Positions 57,141-64,000 of a stretch of 64,000 nucleotides of DNA are shown here, one piece after another. Below the pieces are notes generated by a model that was not told where the DNA came from, searched no databases, and saw nothing but the letters and a program-made list of their open reading frames with translations. The stretch's first letter is position 1. Every line of letters starts with the position of its first letter. This DNA is from Lichtheimia corymbifera B2541 (lineage: Eukaryota; Mucoromycota; Mucoromycetes; Mucorales; Lichtheimiaceae), in assembly GCA_000697475.1 (NCBI GenBank), contig JNEU01000906.1, forward strand, positions 124,001 to 188,000, in the 5' to 3' direction. Made by a program: the position numbers and the translations under genes.

Positions 57141-58624
57141 ATGTTCAACACAACACAACCCTCAACCGGTGGGTTCTCGTTTGGAGCATCCAACACTTCT
57201 AAACCTGCCACATCGACCGGATTCTCCTTCTCAACTCCCACATCCACTGCCACATCCACCAATCCAACAGGTTCACTATTCGGAGGAAACGCGACATTGA
57301 ATACAACAGCACCCTCAACAACCCCATTTGGTGGTTTCTCTTCACAACCTGCAGCTGGATCTACAACAACAACTTCAAAATTTGGCTTTCCAAGCGCGTC
57401 CAATCAAGCAACAGGCCTATCAACGAACACTGGTTTTGGTCTCGGTGGTACGAATACCAGTTTGTTTGCAGGTAAAGAAGCATAGGCCTTGGTGCCTGTG
57501 TACTAGGTATTCATTGATTCTTTATAGGTGCTGGTAATATCAATCAACAAAACCGTGATAAGCAAGTCTATCAACTACTTCTTCAAGCGGATGAAGAGGC
57601 ACGGCGGCAGCAAGCGCTTGTGTTGACAAGTGAAGAGCAATACAAACCACAAAATGTATGGCAGGCATTAGCACTATTACGCTCCTGGTGGGATCCATCA
57701 TCACCGTATTGCAAGTTCAAGTGCTATTTCTACAACCTCGTTCCTCCACAAGAAGTCCACTTGTATCAGAAACCCCAGAATCATGATAAAAAGGCATGGG
57801 ATGAGGCACAAAAGAAAAATCCAGATCCATCAAGGTAAAAGTTGTGAGAAAAGATGACGGGCATGGGCTGATTGTTTGTTATTATGAAAGATTGGTACCT
57901 GCTCTCGCGGTTGGTTTTGATGATGTGAAGAAACGAATGGAGGCTCAGGAACGACAGGCAGGGGCACATTTAGCGACATTGAAGGTATGCTGAGACATAG
58001 ATCTATATGTGGTCAAGATGTTGGTGCTAATCGGTCGAAAATAGGAAATCCAAGACAAGATCAAAAAGTTAAAGGGTGCAGATGCACAATCGACCGCAAA
58101 CAAGTTGGATGAATACAAGCGGCGGCAAATGGATTTGACACAACGAGTAATAAAGGTATGTATTTCTAAGGGTATTGTAGTTGATGATGACTGATTTATT
58201 GTGTAGATCCTGAAATATGCTCAAGTACTTCGCAACAAGGGCCTACCATTAACAGCGGAAGAAGAAGCCATGCGGACATCATTGGAAAATGTACAAGACC
58301 AGCTACTTCGATCAGAGCAGTTCCGTGGAAAGTTATCGCAGCTATGGGCACAATTACAATTAATCAAGGAATCGGGTCGTAAATATGATTCATCGGAAGA
58401 CGCTAGGGTGTGGAGCAGCATGAGTGAACAAGACATGGGCACCATTACCAAGGTCAGTGAATATAGGGTACAGGATGACAAGGGCTTGCATCTCATTGTT
58501 TTGTTGTGGCTCATTTTAGATCCTCGGTGAACAAACACACGGCATTGAACATACCATTGATATCCTCGAGCATGACCAAATGGATGTGGATAATATGCTC
58601 GCTCGTTACCGGGAAAAGCATTGA
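57141..58624 (+). CDS. NUP57: FG-nucleoporin of the Nup57/Nup54 family
   Basis: Channel nucleoporin that, with Nup62/Nsp1 and Nup58/Nup49 homologues, lines the nuclear pore. About 410 residues. ATG 57141; the first 110 residues are Thr/Ser/Asn-rich with FG motifs ('GGFSFGAS', 'STGFSFST', 'SLFGG', 'PFGGFS', 'NTGFGLGG'). The conserved Nup54 part begins 'QVYQLLLQADEEARRQQ' and 'QNVWQALALLRSWWDPSSPY' followed by 'FYNLVPPQEVHLYQKP'. The coiled-coil part continues 'EIQDKIKKLKGADAQS', 'ILKYAQVLRNKGLPLTAEEE' and ends 'DVDNMLARYREKH'. Introns at about 57471-57527, 57836-57891, 57985-58045, 58156-58206 and 58454-58520. TGA 58622-58624. Domain order and the WDP motif fit well. Confidence 0.9.
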
Positions 58625-60646
58625 AGGATGGTAGCAGAGGTGATATCAACAGAATAAAAAAAAAGATGATGGCATACTTCTGCTTCATGTTACCAGTTGC
58701 ATCTAATGCACAGTGGATGTCTCATACAAATCCTTTTTAATAATACGCCCAACACAAACGCCCTAGTAGCGATCCGTATATCCCAAGGCTCAACTAGCAA
58801 TCTTTGTACTTGTCAAATAAACTTTTTGGCTCTATGAACGTGATGCTTCAGTGGATTGGCATTAGCATTTGTATTCTTTTTACTCCCTTGCTCGATCAGC
58901 TGTGTAGTAATTGCCAAAGAGTGGTGGATCACTTTTAGACAAGGGGCTGATCCAGTCGGGAGGTTGTAATTGAGGAACTGCGTATGTTTTGTATCAAGCT
59001 GCTGAGTACAAGAGTTGTTAAAGGATTCTTTATATCTAGCCATGTTTAAGCACTTCTATGTAATGGATGTGGTTGGGTATCGCTGCTTACCGAACACGCA
59101 TACCAATATTAAGAGCCGGTTGACAACATGGTAAGTCACCTTTATAATAACGGGGATGTGCATTAGGCGTACAAGTGATTAACTTCCTTGATAGATTTCT
59201 TATCGTGTGCCGAGGATGTATGCATAGACAACATTGCACTAGGCTACTCAGACTTATTCCTGGTATATACGCCCCATCACTTTATCAGCTCATGTATCAA
59301 TTTATCAATGGATCATCCCCAACAGACAGAAATACCCACGCCCACAACGCAAAATAAAAGGATGTTGTCGCCTCCCCGTCATACTCCCATACGTCTCTTC
59401 ATACTGTCAGACTGATTCTTTGATTGCTTACAAGGCCAACTGTTCAAGGTTTGTGTATATCCATCTTTCAACCCGTGAATAATAAAGTGTTGATCTTTGC
59501 AGACATTCATAGTGCTTCTTTGCTATTTGCTCCATATTAACTTCAGCAACCGACGTAGACCATGGTACCGAAGCCAACTTTTGCAGATGCTTCGCGGAGA
59601 GATAGCTATATAGAAAGCAACAAAGGGGCGTGTATGAGTAGTGATGTATCAAACAGCATAATCAGACTTTACCTCATTATAAGGGTCCAATATCACAATG
59701 ACGGCCACAATATAAAGTCCTTGTGGAGTGGTCAGTGGCGAAACACGCACATTTAAACAAGGATCAACTTCGCCAGCTATGGAGAGAACGCTTTTCTTTG
59801 AAATTCAAGAAACAGCAAACTCTTTAAAAATGACTAGTAAGCTTCAAGACACCTGGTTATTAATACTCTTGCTGACTCTTTCTATAGATTGAAAGACAAC
59901 AAGGAGGTTTGGCAAACTATCAGTAGCATGCTTGGTGCAACGGTAAGAGTGACTCCCATCAGGAAAAGGCTATGGGCTTATTTTGCATTTCGATAGATGG
60001 AGTGCACTGATAGACTTGCTGTTGGGAGTATACGACCCATGGCCAGTGACCGAAAAGAGAGTGGAGCGAGCCATCCAAGCAATTGCTCACGCTAATAATG
60101 AACTTCGCCCCAAGTCTGGGTCCATTTCCAATGCCAGTGAAAACGGTGAAATCGATGAAGCAGGGGCTGATGATGCGTGCCTTGATGATTTCGGCTGCAG
60201 AAGTTACATGCATGAAATCCATCGATTGGCTTATACCAAGATCCAAGGCGGTGACATACCACAGAGGAAGTTTGATATGACAGATATAAGAAGCACGCTC
60301 CCACTGGGAACATCTAACAGCACATCAATACAAGAGATTCAATATATTGCGTCAACCATTAAATACCAACGATGGCCTCCACTACTACACTCGCCACGAC
60401 TTGCCATATATAATCCAGCATGTCCACAAGCTGTCACATGACCCTCTATGCATCTGCCAAATGCCGTTGCCTTATTCACTTGTATGATACCGAAAGCATC
60501 CCTTTGATATATGATGTTGTTCATAGTACACCATCCATCACTTCGCCATTCCCCTGAATATTCCAATCCTTTGTTCCAAGCCCACATATGATCGTCAATG
60601 GAATCCACTCTATATTGATGTAAAATGTATCTTGGTTGACTAGCGT
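58625..60646. other. Gene-poor region with fragmentary ORFs
   Basis: Several open stretches have protein-like composition but do not join. On plus, 59739-59830 reads 'HLNKDQLRQLWRERFSLKF', then after an apparent intron 'LKDNKEVWQTISSMLGAT' (59889-59942), then an open frame 59983-60441 with 'WSALIDLLLGVYDPWPVTEK'. The phases of these pieces do not fit under the visible splice sites, so this may be a broken gene. On minus, 59428-59652 and 58813-59043 are also open. None is recognised. Confidence 0.35.
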
Positions 60647-61091
60647 CTATTTGCCTAATCTCTTTCTCAAAGCTCTTGTCCTCTTCCTCAGCTTCTTGTG
60701 CTTGTGCTTGTTCATTTTCAAACGTCTCTTTCTCAATATACTGGTCATTTGGAAACCTTCTTCTACAGAGGGAGCGGGAGGTGCTGAAAATGGGCGCAAG
60801 TTTGACATGTATGCCGTGACCGAGTGAGAAGCGTGAACCTGAGGCACTGTAAATCACAAATACATATCAATATCACACACACATACACACACACTACTGG
60901 TATCGTTTCGATAGTGTTGTTTACGTACTGCGGGTGGTGAACATGAATGGCAAGCTGGGCTCCATGGGGATAGCGCTGTCAGCAGCAGTGGAGACGGTGG
61001 AGGCGTTGCGTTTGACACATTGAACAGCTGTACGTCGCATAATGGTGGAGGCGTTGGCCATGCATTGTAAGAATCCTCGAGCCGCCAACAT
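60647..61091 (-). CDS. COX24: Mitochondrial ribosomal protein mS38 (Cox24/AURKAIP1 type)
   Basis: Small subunit mitoribosome protein, in yeast needed for COX1 expression. Two exons give about 124 residues. ATG 61091; exon 1 is a mitochondrial presequence rich in Arg, Ala, Ser ('MLAARGFLQCMANASTIMRR'). A phase-1 intron (about 60857-60931) joins 'FMFTTRS'-like sequence to 'PQVHASHSVTAYMSNLRPF'. The C-terminus is the diagnostic block 'TSILRKRRLKMNKHKHKKLR' followed by 'KRTRALRKRLGK' and TAG 60647-60649. The basic tail, its position at the very C-terminus and the total length all fit the family. Confidence 0.9.
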
Positions 61092-61644
61092 GGTTGTACG
61101 TGTGTGGTCAGTTATGTATATGTGTGGGCGGGGAGAGAGAAAGTGGTTCGCAAACGATTGTTGTGCAGGCTTGAAAAAGAGTGACTGTGGCTGCTTGCTG
61201 CTGCTGTTGCTGACCTTTTGACACAAACACACAACTTTGACAGGTGGAATGATCCCAGGCACTAGTAAGCATCCAAAGACAATTCATCTTCATTAGTGAA
61301 CTTACCTGGTAGATTTATTCGATATAAATTCATTAAAGCATGATCCAAATGTTACTCATGATGGTATTGTCACGTGATGATGTCCTTCCAAAATATCCAC
61401 TTTAACAACTTCTACCTCTTGTCCACATAATCCATAGCATTTATTTCACAAGATTAATAAAGAAGATTATATCACTAGTAGGGTATAGTGGACCATGGAG
61501 TCGTAAACACATGGAAACCATGGAAACCATTGTTGTGTAGGATGCTCATTAACACCGCAGCCACAAAAATGTGGTTGGCTGGGAAAGGAACTTGATTGTT
61601 CAGGGCTCCCTCTGTTACTTTGCATACAATATATACACACCGAC
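61092..61644. other. Divergent promoter region between mS38 and COA3
   Basis: 553 bases between two start codons, with no ORF of interest. It must hold both promoters. Confidence 0.6.
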
Positions 61645-61969
61645 ATGACCAACGGCTTCGATCGCGAGAGAATGTACACACAATCCAAGGGTTACGGCTT
61701 TTCGCCAGCCTTGCAACGTACTCGTCAACCTTTTAGAGCACGCAACATGCTCACTTTGCTTGGTCTTTTAACCTTCACTGGTGGTGTCTGTAAGTTTAAC
61801 GACTCACCCATCGATGCGATCGCCATTGTGAAAAAACTAACCTTATTTTCTTATCAAAGACGCTTATTCCATGTTGGCTGTGAAGCAGGATGATTTCAGT
61901 GACGTACCCATGCCAAGTACTCTCCCTGGTGTTCATGATGTGACCCACGAAAACAAGGACAAGCAGTAA
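61645..61969 (+). CDS. COA3: Cytochrome c oxidase assembly factor COA3
   Basis: Inner-membrane assembly factor that stabilises newly made Cox1. ATG 61645, about 85 residues. The N-terminal matrix part 'GFSPALQRTRQPFRARN' is followed by a single membrane helix 'MLTLLGLLTFTGGVYAYSML', split by a phase-1 intron (about 61791-61859), and the intermembrane tail 'AVKQDDFSDVPMPSTLPG'. TAA 61967-61969. The RxR-RN entry into the helix and the YSxxAVxQDxFxD exit are typical of the COA3/CCDC56 family. It is divergent from the mS38 gene. Confidence 0.9.
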
Positions 61970-62454
61970 AACCATACCATAATGCAATCATACGAGACTT
62001 TTATTTTGTAAATACAAATGCCTACTTGATGGGCACTGCAAATCATACATGGGTAGTTGGGGATTTGATATATGTGGATCGTTGGAGCATGGCTCTTTTC
62101 TATGGAACAAATATCATTGAGCGGATTGAGAAATACAATGAACAGGCTATACAGCGCAATTGTAACAAGTGGGTGAATCATTGTGTGTTTAATACATCGC
62201 AAAATACGGTGGTCATTGCTTATAATGAGGTTAAAATAAGGGTTCAGAGAAGATGTCTCGTGATCATGCCCAAGTTATTGAATATGCAATAATGTATGCT
62301 GGTGCTTTTGAGAACCCACCCCCATATTGAATTTTCCACGTACCATACCACAAGCTACCTGATGAGTCAATTGTTCTTTATTTACTATATACGCCATAAC
62401 TTTATGACCCCAATAGTGATGTATAAAAACATGGTATATAAGGATAGCTTTGAT
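61970..62454. other. Convergent intergenic region
   Basis: 3' flanks of COA3 and of the minus-strand disordered gene. Short ORFs only. Confidence 0.5.
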
Positions 62455-64000
62455 TTATGGATGATCCACTCTGCTCCACCATTGAGGTTGTGCTGCTGCT
62501 GGAGGACGTGCCAATGCCGGTGGCCTTACATTATTTGACCTTTTGCGAAGACTTGATGGTTTCATGGGTCGTGTCTTTGTGGGCTATGCACGCATATATA
62601 TGTATTAGTCAAGCGGCATCCGAATGACCTTTATAGACCACTTACATGATTCAGAGGAGGAGAACTTGTAGCTGCACGCTCGTCAAAAGCATGATGACTT
62701 GAAAAAGACGTATGTAACCCCTGCCGCTTTTCAAACCATGGAGCAGGAGGAGAAGAAGGCTTGTCACCACTACTCAGCTGGGTCGTGTTGGTCCTAAAGG
62801 ATAAACGACTGGATACCGAATTTTGAAGGGCATTGATCCAAGTCTTGTTGTTGTATCTTCGAATGGTGTTATTACCCGATGATGATGCTGATGACACTGA
62901 TGACGATGATGATGATGAAGACTCAGATGTGGATGGCAAAGGGGTGACTGGGCTCCTGTATGTGGATGATGGTACAAAGCGGTCATCAAGGGATCGTGTA
63001 GGTTCAGGCACAATGCGTCGAGGTGTCGTCGTCGTATGATCTGTTGGCGATGTCAATGATGGTTCTCCCAATGATGATGACCGATCGATCATTTCCTTGT
63101 TGAATGATTCCCAAAACCCACGTGTGCCACTATGGCCACTTTTCGACTCACCATGAGCACTGGTAATATTACTCTTCTTATGAGCACCATTACGAATAGC
63201 ATTTCTCATTCGATCTCTTTGATGCTGTTGCTGCCATCTTGATAATATATGTGCTGAAGAAGAGCCTGCCGTGTTTAATCTTGGAGATGTGTGCGTTGGT
63301 GATAGTGGGCTGTCGTCATCATCATCATCATCCGTGTAAGGTGACGGTGGTGGGATATCAACCACGATGGAAGAAAATGAAACACGTTTCCTGGCTTTAG
63401 TTTCAGCTGTTTCAAGGCTACTGGTATCTTCTTCTTCATCATCATCATCTCGAGAAAGAGGAGAGGCTTTCCGCGTCAATTGTGGCTCGTAAACAGGAAG
63501 TGGGTTGGGATAAGGCAACGTTGTGCTTGGACAAGAAGAAGAAGATGATGATGATGATGACGCATCCTTTGGAATAGGTGGCATAGCTTTACGGGCAATT
63601 CGAGTATGCTCAGCTTTCCTTGTTGAACATTTCCACTGATGTTGTGATGGCGTAGTATTCTCATTGTTAGAAACGGTGATACGCTGCTGTTGATGTTGAG
63701 CAGGGACCTATGCAAACGTTTAGTTTGTATGACAATATATAAACCATCAAACACCAACCTTAGCCCGATTAATTGCTGGCAATGGCTTTGGTTCACGACG
63801 ATGAGCACCAGTGTCCCTGAACCGAGTATTTGGAGAAGAAGGCTGTTGTTGTTGTTGTTGTTGTTGTTCGTTTGGTGTAGGTGGAGAAAACAATTGAGAA
63901 AGAGCGCGACTTCCTTTAGTCAATGCTGTCTTTCGTTCTCGAGATACGCTTAATGATGCCTCTGATAATGGTGCTGTAGCAAAAGTGCGTGTTTTGTTGG
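62455..64000 (-). CDS. Disordered Ser/Asp/Pro-rich protein with PP1-docking-like motif, 5' partial
   Basis: The N-terminus lies beyond the right edge. From 64000 downward the frame reads 'LSVSRERKTALTKGSRALSQ', a Gln run, 'REPKPLPAINRAK', an intron (63708-63759), 'VPAQHQQQRITVSNN', 'ARKAMPPIPKDASS', acidic runs and 'ETKARKRVSFSSIVVDIPPP', which contains a KRVSF docking motif of protein phosphatase 1 regulators. Then follow 'TRGFWESFNKEMIDRSSSLG', a long Ser run, 'NKTWINALQNSVSSRLSFR' and 'SPPLNH'. A phase-0 intron (about 62586-62646) leads to a final exon 'PTKTRPMKPSSLRKRS' and 'AQPQWWSRVDHP', TAA 62455-62457. No fold is recognised; PP1 binding is a hypothesis. Confidence 0.65.

Noticed and set aside
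60339..60857. Minus-strand ORF of 172 codons overlapping mS38
   Set aside because: Its first half is a shifted frame of the mS38 exon, which has the diagnostic C-terminal block; the second half has no recognisable motif.

Overview
The window looks like nuclear DNA of an early-diverging filamentous fungus, most likely Mucoromycota (order Mucorales; the genus cannot be fixed from sequence alone). The reasons are many short GT-AG introns (about 50-130 nt), A/T-leaning intergenic DNA with pyrimidine- and CA/TG-rich tracts, a BTG/Tob gene, which is found in animals and early-diverging fungi, and fungal orthologues such as Cdc24, Exo84, Nup57/54, Coa3 and mS38. Exon borders were worked out by eye from splice sites and frame continuity; starts and some borders are approximate.

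Layout. 0-12 kb: a 5'-truncated secreted GDSL/SGNH (CE16-like) esterase, an NDT80/PhoG-type transcription factor, a small Ser-rich unknown protein, a RhoGAP and an MFS hexose transporter with a clear TATA box. 12.3-15.3 kb is an accessory island: a frameshifted NUMOD4/HNH endonuclease relic, then two near-perfect fold-back elements of about 0.5 kb and several decayed one-armed copies. 16-23.6 kb: two paralogous bZIP-DUF3425 regulators and two members of an eight-cysteine secreted/GPI-type family. 24-37 kb: a small membrane protein, a very large disordered protein with an embedded NDK domain, Exo84, an alpha/beta hydrolase, dolichyl-diphosphatase, and a third, acidic member of the eight-cysteine family. 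38.8-46 kb: a CorA/Mrs2-type Mg2+ transporter, BTG/Tob and Cdc24. 48.5-52.6 kb: a TPR-like nuclear protein (tentatively Pol I factor-like) convergent with a family X DNA polymerase carrying an apparent frameshift. 52.7-57 kb is a second degraded region, with remains of a repeated 'RPD...GFxExK' ORF family, another piece of the fold-back repeat and a three-copy 'SDNVDK' repeat. 57-64 kb: Nup57/54, mS38/Cox24 divergent from COA3, and a disordered RVxF-containing protein running off the right edge.

Functional themes: polarity and exocytosis (Cdc24, Exo84, RhoGAP), cell-surface and secreted proteins (esterase, eight-Cys family, dolichol recycling for glycosylation), and mitochondrial cytochrome oxidase biogenesis (mS38 and COA3 side by side). 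The most original signal is the eight-cysteine module: three genes within 19 kb share identical or nearly identical cysteine spacing and a phase-1 intron at the same codon, but have unrelated low-complexity stalks. No CRISPR, rRNA or tRNA gene was recognised.
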